DNA of 64,000 nucleotides from an uncultured Oscillibacter sp. (GCA_910589315.1 CAJUTB010000001.1:62001-126000), one strand, 5' to 3'; shown: positions 25,295 through 34,394, counted from the first letter of the stretch. Numbers and translations are program-made. The notes: a model not told the origin generated them from the letters alone.

Positions 25295-26041
25295 ATGAAC
25301 CAATCCTTTTTTACCGGCGCGGTAGCCGCGCATCAGCAGCTCAAGCGTCTGACGGTTTACGGCAACAACATCGCCAACCTGAACACCTACGGTTTCAAGG
25401 CCGAAAGGGCCAGGTTCGCCGCGCTGATGTACGACGACGTAAAAAATGCCGACGAGGAAATGCTGCCCGTGGGCGTGGGTACGTGCCTGTGGACCACGGA
25501 CACCAACTTCAATCCCGGCCCTGTGGCGGAGACGGGCCGCAAGCAGGATTATTTGATTGAGGGAGACGGCTTTTTTGCCCTGGTGGATTTGCAGACCAAC
25601 GAAGTGAGCCTCACCCGGAGCGGCGCGTTTACCATCGCGGAGCTGCTGCGGCCCACCGGCGAGGTGGACGCAGAGGGCCAGGCGGTGGAGGAGCGGATCA
25701 TGTACCTCGCCGACGGCGACGGCCGGTTCGTTTTGAGCGAGACAGGTGGCATGATCGAGGTGGACGACTTCAACGCGCAGTATCCGGTTGGTATTTTTGA
25801 CTATATTAACTACAACGGCATGACGCAGCTGAACGACACCCGCTTCACGCCGGTGGACAAAAACGGCGGCCTGCGCAGAGGAAGCGGCGTGCTGCGGCAG
25901 GGGATGCTGGAAATGTCCAACGCGGACTATGCCGAGGAGGTCTCCAAGGTGATCGAAACCCAGCGGGCCTACGGCATGGCGTTGAAAATGGTGCAGGCGT
26001 CCGACGAGATCGAGACAACCATCAACAGCCTGCGTAACTAA
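25295..26041 (+). CDS. flgG: Flagellar distal rod protein (FlgG family)
   Basis: A 248-residue rod protein and paralogue of the preceding gene. It has YGNNIANLNTYGFKAERARF near the N-terminus, IEGDGFFALVDLQTNEVSLT in the D1 domain, and the C-terminal helix EVSKVIETQRAYGMALKMVQ. It is probably the distal rod subunit. The start lies 10 bases after the preceding gene with AAGGAGGG just upstream. Confidence 0.85.
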   Translation: MNQSFFTGAVAAHQQLKRLTVYGNNIANLNTYGFKAERARFAALMYDDVKNADEEMLPVGVGTCLWTTDTNFNPGPVAETGRKQDYLIEGDGFFALVDLQTNEVSLTRSGAFTIAELLRPTGEVDAEGQAVEERIMYLADGDGRFVLSETGGMIEVDDFNAQYPVGIFDYINYNGMTQLNDTRFTPVDKNGGLRRGSGVLRQGMLEMSNADYAEEVSKVIETQRAYGMALKMVQASDEIETTINSLRN

Positions 26042-26055
26042 GAGAGGGGAAAGGC

Positions 26056-26685
26056 ATGACGATTAAAAACTATGACGAGCTGAGTTCCATGGAGCTGGAT
26101 ACCCTGAAAGAAATTGGAAGTATCGGCACCGGAAACGCAGCGAACTCCCTGTCCTCCCTGATTGGGAAAACCGTGCGTATCCAACAGCCGGAAGTCCGGA
26201 TCATGGGCTATAACGAGGCCATTGAGTGGATTGGCGGGCCGGAGGAGATCACGGCGGGGGTGCTGGTGAAGATGAGCGGCCAGATCAGCGGCATCATGCT
26301 TTCCGTGCAGCAGCTGGATTTTGTGAATCTGGTGCTGGAAAGTATGCTGGGCCGGGGCGTGGAGAATTACTTCGGCCTGCATGAGATGGAGAGTTCCGCT
26401 CTGGTGGAAGTGGGCAACATCATGATTTCCACCTTTATCAATGCGCTGAGCAGTCTGGCGGACATCGAAATTGAGCTGACGGTGCCGGCCTTTACCGTGG
26501 ATATGCAGGGCGCGATTATGACCGTTCCCATGGCCGAGTACGGCGGCCAATCCGATTATATCATGACCATCGGCGGCAATTTCATCTGCAACGGCAGAGA
26601 AATCCCATGCAGGCTGCTTTTGTCGCCGGATATCCGGTCACTAAACTTCTTATTGAGGAAGCTGGGCGTGAGCAGTGGAGAGTAA
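26056..26685 (+). CDS. cheC: CheY-P phosphatase CheC
   Basis: A 209-residue CheC-family phosphatase that removes phosphate from CheY and partners CheD. CheC proteins carry two active sites of pattern D/S-xxx-E-xx-N. The first here reads DTLKEIGS (residues 15-22), with serine replacing the catalytic asparagine. The second, near residue 120, reads SALVEVGN and is intact. The enzyme therefore probably works through one site. It overlaps cheD by 11 bases, supporting formation of a CheC-CheD complex. Confidence 0.93.
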   Translation: MTIKNYDELSSMELDTLKEIGSIGTGNAANSLSSLIGKTVRIQQPEVRIMGYNEAIEWIGGPEEITAGVLVKMSGQISGIMLSVQQLDFVNLVLESMLGRGVENYFGLHEMESSALVEVGNIMISTFINALSSLADIEIELTVPAFTVDMQGAIMTVPMAEYGGQSDYIMTIGGNFICNGREIPCRLLLSPDIRSLNFLLRKLGVSSGE

Positions 26686-27154
26686 GATCACTATTGGCAT
26701 TGCAGACATGAAAATGGCGAAGGGCAGCGGGATGCTGATTACCTATGCCCTTGGGTCCTGTATCGGCATCTGTTTGTATGACAAACAGATCAAGCTGGGG
26801 GCGTTGATTCACATTATGCTCCCGGTAAACGGAGAGGCCGGGCGGAAGAACACGATGAAGTACGCCAACACCGGTATTCGGGAGACCCTGCACCAGATGG
26901 TGGCCCAGGGCGCGTCGAAGTCCCGCATCACGGCGAAGATTGCGGGCGGGGCGAAGATGTTCGAGAACGGCGGTGGCTCGCTGGGCAACATTGGACAGCG
27001 CAACATTGAGAGCGTGCGGATGACGCTGAAGGCGGAGGGCATCCAGCTTTTGAAAGAAGACGTGGGAGGGACCACGGCCCGGACGCTGCTGTTTGACGTG
27101 GGCACCGGCCTGGGCTGCGTGCGCAGCTACGGAAAGCCGGAACTGATTATTTGA
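26675..27154 (+). CDS. cheD: Chemoreceptor glutamine deamidase CheD
   Basis: A 159-residue deamidase that modifies chemoreceptor glutamines and binds CheC. Catalytic Cys29 (YALGSCIGICLYD) and His46 (GALIHIML) are present, and the glycine-rich stretch KIAGGAKMFENGGG and GQRNIESV are typical of the family. Translation begins at a GTG inside the end of cheC. The following 92 bases hold a GGCGCG/CGCGCC hairpin and then cheV. Confidence 0.95.
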   Translation: MESKITIGIADMKMAKGSGMLITYALGSCIGICLYDKQIKLGALIHIMLPVNGEAGRKNTMKYANTGIRETLHQMVAQGASKSRITAKIAGGAKMFENGGGSLGNIGQRNIESVRMTLKAEGIQLLKEDVGGTTARTLLFDVGTGLGCVRSYGKPELII

Positions 27155-27246
27155 ACGCCTGCGTTCCCGGCGGCGCGCTTTCCTGACGCGCCGGGGCGGG
27201 ATTTACTTAGGATTGTATTTTGACCGTTGGAAGGAGTGTTCGGAAT

Positions 27247-28170
27247 ATGGCGAAAGATGAGAAACAGGGTATTCTGCTGGAATCTGGCACGAACGAGATC
27301 GAGGTAATGGAGTTTACCATCAATGACAGCCTGTACGGCATCAATGTGGCAAAGGTCAAGGAGATTATCGTATCTGCGCCGGTAAAGCCCATGCCCCACG
27401 CACACCCCGCGGTGGAGGGAATTTTCAAGCCCCGGGATCTGGTGATCACGGTGGTGGATCTGCCCCAGTACCTGTTGGGCGTTGCGGGGGAGAAGGGGCC
27501 GAAAGACCTGTTCATAGTCACCAATTTCAATAAGATGAACATTGCCTTCCGGGTACATACGGTGGTGGGCATCAGCCGCATTTCCTGGAAGAACATTCAA
27601 AAGCCGGATAAGACTGTTTCCGGCGGAAACGACGGCATTGCCACCGGTATTGCACAGTGCGGCGCGGATTTGGTGACCATCCTGGACTTTGAGAAAATTG
27701 TGGCGGAGATTGCGCCGGAAACATCCATTCAGCTCTCGGAAATCGACAAGCTGGGCAAGCGGGAACGGAGCGACGCGACCATTCTGGTGGCGGAGGATTC
27801 CGCGCTGCTGGCCAAGATGATCGAGGAGGCGCTGCACAAGTCCGGCTATGAGAAAACCCGGATGTTCCCCGACGGCCAGGAGCTGTGGAATTATCTCAAC
27901 ACGCTTCGGGAGGCGGACAACTTGGAGGACCGGGTCTCGCTGATCATCACGGACATCGAGATGCCCCAGATGGACGGACACCGGCTGACAAAGCTGGTGA
28001 AGGACGACAAGCAGTTTAAGCATATTCCGTTGATTATCTTTTCTTCTCTGATTACGGAGGAGATGCGGCGCAAGGGCAAGGAGCTGGGAGCCGACGATCA
28101 AATGAGCAAGCCGGAAATCGGGCATCTGGTGCAGGTGATTGACCATCTGCTGGATTTGAAGCACAGATAA
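27247..28170 (+). CDS. cheV: Chemotaxis coupling and response-regulator protein CheV
   Basis: A 307-residue protein with an N-terminal CheW-like domain (residues 15-155; TINDSLYGINVAKVKEIIVS) and a C-terminal receiver domain (residues 170-305; ILVAEDSALLAKMIEEALHK, with phospho-Asp in IITDIEMPQMDGHRLTKLVK). CheV couples receptors to CheA and provides adaptation through its receiver. The ATG at 27247 is chosen for the AAGGAG about 10 bases upstream; an upstream in-frame start at 27220 lacks one. Confidence 0.95.
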   Translation: MAKDEKQGILLESGTNEIEVMEFTINDSLYGINVAKVKEIIVSAPVKPMPHAHPAVEGIFKPRDLVITVVDLPQYLLGVAGEKGPKDLFIVTNFNKMNIAFRVHTVVGISRISWKNIQKPDKTVSGGNDGIATGIAQCGADLVTILDFEKIVAEIAPETSIQLSEIDKLGKRERSDATILVAEDSALLAKMIEEALHKSGYEKTRMFPDGQELWNYLNTLREADNLEDRVSLIITDIEMPQMDGHRLTKLVKDDKQFKHIPLIIFSSLITEEMRRKGKELGADDQMSKPEIGHLVQVIDHLLDLKHR

Positions 28171-28185
28171 CGGCGGGAGGACACA

Positions 28186-29490
28186 ATGAGCAGCAAGTAT
28201 ATTGTAAGACAGCCCATCAAGGATGTGCAGGGAAAAATCCTGGGGCACGAGATTTTATATTATGGAGAAAACCAAGCGTTCAGCACAGACACAACCCCTG
28301 GAGCCGCTTCGGAATTTGCGTCGGCGGATACGATTTACAGCTTCCTGACGCAGAACAGTTCCAAGGCGCTGAAAGGCTCGCTGAACTTCATGACGTTTAC
28401 CTCCATGCTTCTGATGAAGAAGACGCCCCGGCTGTTTGACAAGTCGGAGCTGGTCATTCAGATTGACGACAATATTATTATTCATCCCCTCTCCATGCAT
28501 TTTGTGAACCAGTACGCCAAGGAGGGCTACCGGATTGCGGTGAACGAGTTTCAGTTTGCGCCCCGGTATCTGGCGCTGCTGGATACGATTGATTACATCA
28601 AGCTCAACATCAAGAGCACCAGCGAAGCGGCGATGCGCAATGTAATCGAGATTGCCCACAGCATGAACAAAAAATGCATTGTGACCAATATCGAGACGGA
28701 AGAACAGCACCAGAAAGCGGTTGCCATGGGCGTGGAGGCCCTGGAAGGCTCCTACGTGGCGGAGAACCTGCAAACGGAGGTTCACAGCAGCGCGTATCTC
28801 CAGAGCAACTTCTTCCGCCTGATGGTGGCTGTGACCCGGGACGAACCGGATGTGGACGAGATTGAGCGGCTGATTTCGATGGACGCCAGCCTGAGCTTTG
28901 GACTGCTGAAAATGGCGAACTCGGTATACTTTGCCTTGCGGCACCGGGCGACCACCATTCACCAGGCCATTATGACGCTGGGCCTGGGACAGCTGAAGCA
29001 GTGGATTTACCTCCTGAGCGCGAGCAACAGCGGCGAACAGGCCGACCCGGGTACGGAAGAATTTTTGAAGCTGTCCTTCATGCGGGCGAATTTCAGCAGC
29101 GAGCTGATGAAATACGCCCAGGATATGCCCATCTCCCGGTCCGAGGCGTATTTGATGGGTATGTTTTCCACGCTGCATTACCTGATTGACGCGCCGCTGG
29201 AGGAGATTTTGAGCGAAGTGCCGGTGGCGGACGAGATCAAGGAGGCCCTGCTGACGCACGCAGGCCGCTGCGGCAAGCTATACGATTTGATCCTGAGTTA
29301 CGAATCCGCCAACTGGGACGCCATCACGGCTCTGGCGGAGGAGCTGGGAATTCCAAACCAGATTTTGACAAATGTATATTTCATCTGTGTGGAAAACGTC
29401 AACATGCTGTGGGAACAGCTGACCAACGCCTACCCCGACCAGGAACCGCCGTTGGAATCGGAGACGCCGGAACCGCCGGTCTCAGACTAG
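28186..29490 (+). CDS. EAL-HDOD signalling protein with degenerate EAL motif
   Basis: A 434-residue cytoplasmic protein. Residues 1-200 are EAL-like (IVRQPIKDVQGKILGHEILY, then IDYIKLNI). The signature EAL reads EIL and most metal ligands of active phosphodiesterases are not recognisable, so hydrolysis of cyclic-di-GMP is unlikely. Residues 200-400 are an HDOD domain (IERLISMDASLSFGLLKMAN, then ATTIHQAIMTLGLGQLKQWI). Such YuxH-type proteins are regulators that often sit with motility genes; the partner is unknown. It is the last gene of the flagellar operon, 15 bases after cheV, ending at a strong terminator. Confidence 0.9.
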   Translation: MSSKYIVRQPIKDVQGKILGHEILYYGENQAFSTDTTPGAASEFASADTIYSFLTQNSSKALKGSLNFMTFTSMLLMKKTPRLFDKSELVIQIDDNIIIHPLSMHFVNQYAKEGYRIAVNEFQFAPRYLALLDTIDYIKLNIKSTSEAAMRNVIEIAHSMNKKCIVTNIETEEQHQKAVAMGVEALEGSYVAENLQTEVHSSAYLQSNFFRLMVAVTRDEPDVDEIERLISMDASLSFGLLKMANSVYFALRHRATTIHQAIMTLGLGQLKQWIYLLSASNSGEQADPGTEEFLKLSFMRANFSSELMKYAQDMPISRSEAYLMGMFSTLHYLIDAPLEEILSEVPVADEIKEALLTHAGRCGKLYDLILSYESANWDAITALAEELGIPNQILTNVYFICVENVNMLWEQLTNAYPDQEPPLESETPEPPVSD

Positions 29491-29530
29491 CCCTGACGGC
29501 AGAGCTGCACAGAATCCGGAAAAGAAGAAA

Positions 29531-29561
29531 AGGTCCGGCGCGTGTGCGCCGGACCTTTTTC
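29531..29561 (+). terminator. Bidirectional terminator ending the flagellar operon
   Basis: AAGGTCCGGCGC (29531-29542) pairs perfectly with GCGCCGGACCTT (29547-29558) around a GTGT loop and is followed by TTT. On the other strand the stem is followed by CTTCTTTT, so it can also end the convergent ComFB/ParA operon. Confidence 0.9.
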
Positions 29562-29568
29562 ATTGCAG

Positions 29569-30363
29569 TCAGCGGGTGTGGTGGGGCGTGGTCATGACGA
29601 TTTTGCAGGCTTGAATGAGCTGGGCGGTGACATCGCTGCTGTATTTGCTTTCGTAAACCGTCAGCTTGGGTACCCGCTCCTGGTCGGCCATGACGACGTA
29701 TTTGGGCGGCAGGTGGTTCAGGGCATAGGCTTTTACGTCCACCTGGCACTTGTCGCAGCAGCAAAGACCGAACATCCGCATATACTTTTCCGCCTTTTCA
29801 TCCACCAGGAGTTCCATGACATTTGTGTACGACGGAACCTGATACGCAGGGAAGTCCGGTTCCGCGGGGACCTCCGGCGCAGGCGGTTCGGGAGCTGCCG
29901 GAATTTCTTCCGCCGGTTCGGCGGGCGGCTGGGGTTCCGGCTCCGGCTCGGGTTCCGGTTCCGCAGGGACGCCCATCAGCTCGTCGGCGGAAGGGGCGGA
30001 TTCTTCCGCCGGAGCTTTGAGGACGACGACTTCTTCGGGTTCCATAACCGGCTCCGGGTCAGGAGCGGCCTCCGGTCCGGCAGAGGCTTCCAGCCCGGCC
30101 AGCTCGGCTCCCAGTTCGCTTTCCAGCGCGTCCTTGATCTGAGAGGAAACGGCGGCGTCAGCGTTGAGAGAGGAGATCAGCGGAGCCACGGGAGGCGTTT
30201 TGGGAGCGGTTTCCGCCTTGGGGGCGGTTTCCGCAGTTTCCTCCAAGGGGGCGGCCTTGGGAGCTGCCTCCGCCTCCGGGGCAGGGGCGGGACCGCGGCT
30301 CTTGCTGAGCAGATTCATAACGTGGGCGGTTTTGCTGGAATTGGAATCTTTATTGGATGCCAT
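29569..30363 (-). CDS. ComFB-domain protein with long acidic N-terminus
   Basis: A 264-residue protein. Residues 1-175 are low-complexity and rich in Ala, Pro and Glu (for example AEPEPEPEPEPQPPAEPAEE). Residues 178-264 match the ComFB fold: YTNVMELLVDEKAEKYMRMF, then LCCCDKCQVDVKAYALNHLP and PKYVV, with three cysteines plus one in a probable metal site. ComFB-domain proteins have been reported as cyclic-di-nucleotide receptors in other bacteria, so a cyclic-di-GMP effector role is plausible (inference). It is downstream of the ParA-type gene by 48 bases and convergent with the EAL-HDOD gene. AAAGGAG lies 10 bases before the ATG. Confidence 0.85.
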   Translation of the reverse strand: MASNKDSNSSKTAHVMNLLSKSRGPAPAPEAEAAPKAAPLEETAETAPKAETAPKTPPVAPLISSLNADAAVSSQIKDALESELGAELAGLEASAGPEAAPDPEPVMEPEEVVVLKAPAEESAPSADELMGVPAEPEPEPEPEPQPPAEPAEEIPAAPEPPAPEVPAEPDFPAYQVPSYTNVMELLVDEKAEKYMRMFGLCCCDKCQVDVKAYALNHLPPKYVVMADQERVPKLTVYESKYSSDVTAQLIQACKIVMTTPHHTR

Positions 30364-30411
30364 GATAAAAACGCTCCTTTACATGAAAAATAACAGATAT
30401 TGGATGGAGAA

Positions 30412-31191
30412 TCAGAATCGCCTCTTGGGCGGAAACCGGTCCCCCGCCACAGCGTTGACGATTTTGCGGAAGTCCTTGGCGGAAGTGCAGTCCGGCCGGT
30501 AGGTCAGGACGCTCTGCCCATGGGCGGGAGCCATGGCCACGTTGACGCTGCGGCGGATTTTGGTGGTGAACACATGGCTGTCCAACTGCCGGGCAACCTC
30601 CTCCGCAAGATCCAGAATCTCCCGGGACAACGTAAGCTGGCGGTTGTATTTGTTCAGCAGCACGCCGAGTACTTTGAGGTTGGGGTTGAAGGATTTGCGG
30701 ACGGTGTCTATGGTGTCCTGAATCTGGGAGACACCGACAAGACTGAGGACCTCCGCCTCCATGGGGACGATGAGTCCGGTAGAGGCCACGTAGGCGTTGA
30801 TGGTGAGGATGTTCAGCGCGGGGGGCGTGTCGATGATGATGAAGTCATAACGGTCCTTCACATAATCGAGCTGCTGGGAGAGCATGAATTCCCGCCGGGG
30901 CGCGGTGAAGGCCACCTCCGCCGTGGAAAGCATGATGTCCGAGGGGATGATGTCGCCGTATTGGGTGGGGACGATGGCTTCCTCGATGGTATGGGCTCCG
31001 GTGAGCACGTCGTATATGGTGTAGCTCTCTCCGATGTCCAGGCCAAGGGTAAAGCCGAGGTTGCCTTGCGGGTCCAGGTCGACGCCCAGAACCCGTGCGC
31101 CTCTTTGGTAAAGACCGCAGACCAGCGCAGAGACGGTGGTGGTTTTTCCCACGCCGCCCTTTTGGTTTGTGACGGTAATGATCTGAGTCAA
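30412..31191 (-). CDS. ParA/Soj-type ATPase
   Basis: A 259-residue ATPase with the deviant Walker A motif QKGGVGKTTT near residue 10, Walker A' (VLGVDLDPQGNLGFTLGLD) and Walker B (DFIIIDTPPALNILTINAY). No ParB or parS site is nearby, so it is unlikely to be a chromosome or plasmid partition system. It is not FlhG by context, since flhF is absent and the gene is divergent from fliD. Orphan ParA proteins position flagella, chemoreceptor arrays or pili in other bacteria; that role is inferred. The TTG at 31191 is used because AAGGAGG lies 8 bases upstream. A candidate -10 (TATAAT, 31245-31240) is present but its -35 is weak. Confidence 0.88.
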   Translation of the reverse strand: MTQIITVTNQKGGVGKTTTVSALVCGLYQRGARVLGVDLDPQGNLGFTLGLDIGESYTIYDVLTGAHTIEEAIVPTQYGDIIPSDIMLSTAEVAFTAPRREFMLSQQLDYVKDRYDFIIIDTPPALNILTINAYVASTGLIVPMEAEVLSLVGVSQIQDTIDTVRKSFNPNLKVLGVLLNKYNRQLTLSREILDLAEEVARQLDSHVFTTKIRRSVNVAMAPAHGQSVLTYRPDCTSAKDFRKIVNAVAGDRFPPKRRF

Positions 31192-31365
31192 AGGAATTTC
31201 CTCCTTACGGTAAAAACTATACGCCAACCTCTTATTTTTATTATACTATATGTCGATAAAAAAACATAGAGGAATAGCAAAAAAAATCTTTTTTTCCGGC
31301 GAATCAAAACAAGAGGGCATGGATATGAAACGTTTGCCCTATCATTTGAAAGGAGTGGACCACAT

Positions 31366-33981
31366 ATGGCGTCTGTTAATGGAGTTAGGAGTTCTACAAG
31401 CATTTATGGGAATCGAAACGTTCTCTCCGGCCTGGCCAGCGGCCTGGATACGGAAACGTTGATCGAAAATGCCATATCGGCTTACAAAAACAAAATTACG
31501 GCGTTGCAGCAGAAGCGGACGAAGACGGAGTGGAAGCAGGACGCGTACCGGAGCATTATCGACAAGATGTCGGTTTTCAGCGAGAAGTATACCTCTTATA
31601 ATTCGTCGACGAACCTGACGTCCACCAGCTTTTTTAACCAGGCGGTCCAGACCCTGACCAAAGGGGCCAACGCCGGCAAGATCACGGCGTCCGGCAAGAC
31701 CAGCAGCAGCGTGTCGATCAACCGGGTGAAGCAGCTGGCCACATCGGCCCGCTATGCCATCAGCGGCAGCGCGATTGACGCGAGCCTGAGCGGCGGCGAC
31801 AAGAAAACGTCCGCCGTGTCCTCCGGTTCGGTCAACCTGGACGGCCCGCTGGAGCTCAGCACCCTTTCGGGCAGCATGACCCTGGCTTACGGCGGTTCCG
31901 ACGCCCGGACCTATCTGACGGTCAACTTTGACGAAACCCAGGTGTTTAAGGACGATCCCCCGGGAACGGAGGGCGGCAAGACCGCTGCGGAGAAGCTGGT
32001 GGACGAGATCAACAAGCAGCTTTCCGAACAGACGGTTGTCATCGGCAATACCTCTTACACCGGCGAGGACCTGCTGAAAAACGTCATCAAGGCCGAGGCA
32101 AACCCCAATGGAGTCATCGGCTTTACCGACCCGAAGAAGAACGGCGTTTACGTCAGCGGAGCCAGCGACGACGTGAAGGAAGTCCTTCTGGGCGGCGAGG
32201 AGCCTGACGAGGCGGTCACAAAGCTGATTGGAATTAACAGGAACGGCGCAAAGTCTTTGGTGGATACCAAGAAAGATGTCGCCGGCTACCTGAATGAAAA
32301 CGCGCCTTTGACCATCACCCTGGACGGCGTGACCAAGACGGTTGAAATGCCCAGCAAAGAGGAATTGCTTGCAAGTCTCGAGGAGATGAACAAGAAGGAA
32401 CCCATCCCCTATTATAACGAACTGAAAAAGAAAATCCAGGACAACGAGCCTTTGAATTCCAGCAGCAGCCGTCAGATTCGGGACAATGCGTATGCAAACG
32501 CCCTGCAAAAGAAGATCGACGACGCTTTCGGCGAGGGCAAGCTGACAGTTTCGGACCACATGACTGATTCGGCGGACGGAAAAGACAAGGGCTTCCAGTT
32601 CAAGTTTGAGGCCAAGGAGGGTTCCACCTTCCAGATCAAGTCCGACAAGAATAAGATTCTGGGCATGGACGAGACCACCGGCACGACCAGCTATCTGAAC
32701 ACAAACAAAACCCTGGGCGACCTGCTGGGCGACAAGCTGGAAAACGGCGGCTTTGAGACGGTCAAGGTGGAAGACGGAAAAGACAAGGACGGAAACCCGA
32801 TTTACAAGGATAAGCTGGACGAGAATGGAAACAAGATTTACTCGTTTAAGGTAAACGGCGTGGAAGTCGGCCAGTACACCAAGGACACCGCTTTGGGTAC
32901 GATCATCAGCGACATCAATTCCAATAAGGAAGTCGGCTTGAACGCCAGCTATTCCAAGACCACCAACGAGCTGGTCTTTACCGCCAAGGACACCGGCGAG
33001 GCGGAGAAGATCGAGTTCGAGGGCCTGTCCGCCGCGCTGTTTGGCGACCCGAGCGGCAAAAACGGCACGTCCATCGGCGAGTTTACAAAGGGCAAGGACG
33101 CCATTTTCAGCGCGACCATCAACGGCAAGGAGATGGACCTGACCCGCGCTTCCAACACCGTGGACCTGGACGGCATGAGCGTTACGCTGAAGGGCACATT
33201 CGGCTACGAGGAAGTAAAGGACAAGGACGGAAACGTCACCGAGTACAAGGAAATTGATACCGAGGCGGTCACCTTCGAGACCAACGCCGACGCAGACAAG
33301 ATTGTAGACGCGGTGAAAGCCATGGTGGAGGATTACAACGCCATGGTGACGGAAATCAAGAACGCCTATTCCACCCTGCCCCTCCAGCGGAGCAATAAAG
33401 CCTATTACGAGCCGCTGACGGAGGAGGACATGGAGGATATGTCCGAGAGCGCGATCAAGGCTTGGGAGGACAAGGCGAAAACCGGCCTGCTGTTTGGCGA
33501 CAGCGATCTTTCCCAGCTCTACAAGCGGCTGACGAAATCGGTGTCCATGTATGGAGAGAACGGCGCGGATCTTGAGGCCGCCGGCATTAGCACTTCGTAT
33601 TCCAATGGCCTGACCACGCTGAAGTTTGACGAGCAGAAGCTGCGGGATACGCTGAACAGCGACCCGGACAAGGTGCGGGACATCTTCACCAAGAGCGACG
33701 GCCTGATGCAGTCGATGAAAGTGCCTCTGGACCAGTATGGCAAGACCACCGGCGGCAAGGGCATTCTGGTGGATAAGGCCGGTTCCACGCTCGCGCCCAG
33801 CACGCTGTACACGAACCGCATTTACAAGGAACTGACCAGCATCGACGAACAGATTGACAAATGGCAGGATAAGATGACGGACCGGGTGGACTATTATACA
33901 CAGCAGTTCTCCCGTCTGGAACAGCTGGTTTCTCAGATGAACAGCCAGAGTTCGTACTTTGCACAGCTGGCTGGGGGTTAA
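31366..33981 (+). CDS. fliD: Flagellar filament cap protein FliD
   Basis: An 871-residue cap protein, much longer than the roughly 450-550 residues common in the family. The FliD N-terminal motif is at residues 17-60 (SGLASGLDTETLIENAISAY). The C-terminal FliD domain occupies residues 620-871 and ends in a coiled coil (YYTQQFSRLEQLVSQMNSQS). The extra length lies in the variable middle domain, which is rich in Lys, Asp and Gly with recurrent KDKDGN segments. That domain is surface exposed and may contact host or mucus material (inference). GAAAGGAGTGG precedes the ATG. fliS follows after 25 bases. Confidence 0.94.
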   Translation: MASVNGVRSSTSIYGNRNVLSGLASGLDTETLIENAISAYKNKITALQQKRTKTEWKQDAYRSIIDKMSVFSEKYTSYNSSTNLTSTSFFNQAVQTLTKGANAGKITASGKTSSSVSINRVKQLATSARYAISGSAIDASLSGGDKKTSAVSSGSVNLDGPLELSTLSGSMTLAYGGSDARTYLTVNFDETQVFKDDPPGTEGGKTAAEKLVDEINKQLSEQTVVIGNTSYTGEDLLKNVIKAEANPNGVIGFTDPKKNGVYVSGASDDVKEVLLGGEEPDEAVTKLIGINRNGAKSLVDTKKDVAGYLNENAPLTITLDGVTKTVEMPSKEELLASLEEMNKKEPIPYYNELKKKIQDNEPLNSSSSRQIRDNAYANALQKKIDDAFGEGKLTVSDHMTDSADGKDKGFQFKFEAKEGSTFQIKSDKNKILGMDETTGTTSYLNTNKTLGDLLGDKLENGGFETVKVEDGKDKDGNPIYKDKLDENGNKIYSFKVNGVEVGQYTKDTALGTIISDINSNKEVGLNASYSKTTNELVFTAKDTGEAEKIEFEGLSAALFGDPSGKNGTSIGEFTKGKDAIFSATINGKEMDLTRASNTVDLDGMSVTLKGTFGYEEVKDKDGNVTEYKEIDTEAVTFETNADADKIVDAVKAMVEDYNAMVTEIKNAYSTLPLQRSNKAYYEPLTEEDMEDMSESAIKAWEDKAKTGLLFGDSDLSQLYKRLTKSVSMYGENGADLEAAGISTSYSNGLTTLKFDEQKLRDTLNSDPDKVRDIFTKSDGLMQSMKVPLDQYGKTTGGKGILVDKAGSTLAPSTLYTNRIYKELTSIDEQIDKWQDKMTDRVDYYTQQFSRLEQLVSQMNSQSSYFAQLAGG

Positions 33982-34006
33982 TGGATAAAGGAGTGATCCG
34001 CAGACG

Positions 34007-34384
34007 ATGGATATGAGAGGCTTCCAGCAGTATAAGGAACAGAGCATCAACACCATGACGCAGGGGGAACTGCTTCTGCTGTTGTATGATGAGCTGTATA
34101 AGCGGCTGTCGCTGGCAGAAATTATGCTGGACAAAAAGGAATTCCCCGTTTTCGAGGACGCGGTGGAACGCAGCATTGCCATCATTGATTATCTGGACGC
34201 AACCCTGGACCACCAGTATCCCATCAGCAAAAACCTGACGCAGCTTTATGAGTATTTTACTTATGAGCTTGGCCGGGTGAAGATCGGGCGGCGGAAGGAA
34301 GTGCTGACCCCTGTGAAGGGAATGGTGAACGAGCTGCGGGACGCCTTCCGGCAGGCTCAGAAAAGCGGAGATTCGGGAAAGTAG
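34007..34384 (+). CDS. fliS: Flagellin export chaperone FliS
   Basis: A 125-residue helical chaperone that binds the C-terminus of flagellin and prevents premature polymerisation. The pattern QYKEQSINTMTQGELLLLLY (residues 7-26) and YDELYKRLSLAE is typical, and the C-terminal helix (VKGMVNELRDAFRQAQ) matches. It follows fliD by 25 bases and is 10 bases before the next small gene. The flagellin gene itself is not in the window. Confidence 0.93.
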   Translation: MDMRGFQQYKEQSINTMTQGELLLLLYDELYKRLSLAEIMLDKKEFPVFEDAVERSIAIIDYLDATLDHQYPISKNLTQLYEYFTYELGRVKIGRRKEVLTPVKGMVNELRDAFRQAQKSGDSGK

Positions 34385-34394
34385 GGGGTCGATT

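Noticed and set aside
30412..31191. Plasmid or chromosome partition locus (parA)
   Set aside because: No parB gene or cluster of parS-like repeats is nearby, and the surroundings are flagellar.
31233..31260. A motility-sigma promoter upstream of fliD (GTCGATAA)
   Set aside because: GTCGATAA resembles the -10, but no TAAA lies about 15 bases upstream, so it is not listed as a feature.
31342..34185. A 947-codon open frame on the minus strand opposite fliD
   Set aside because: It is antisense to fliD and part of fliS, has no ribosome binding site and shows no protein motif. It exists because the GC-rich coding strand lacks stops in that frame. Similar long antisense frames at 15778-17655, 18774-20396 and 46530-47927 were dropped for the same reason.
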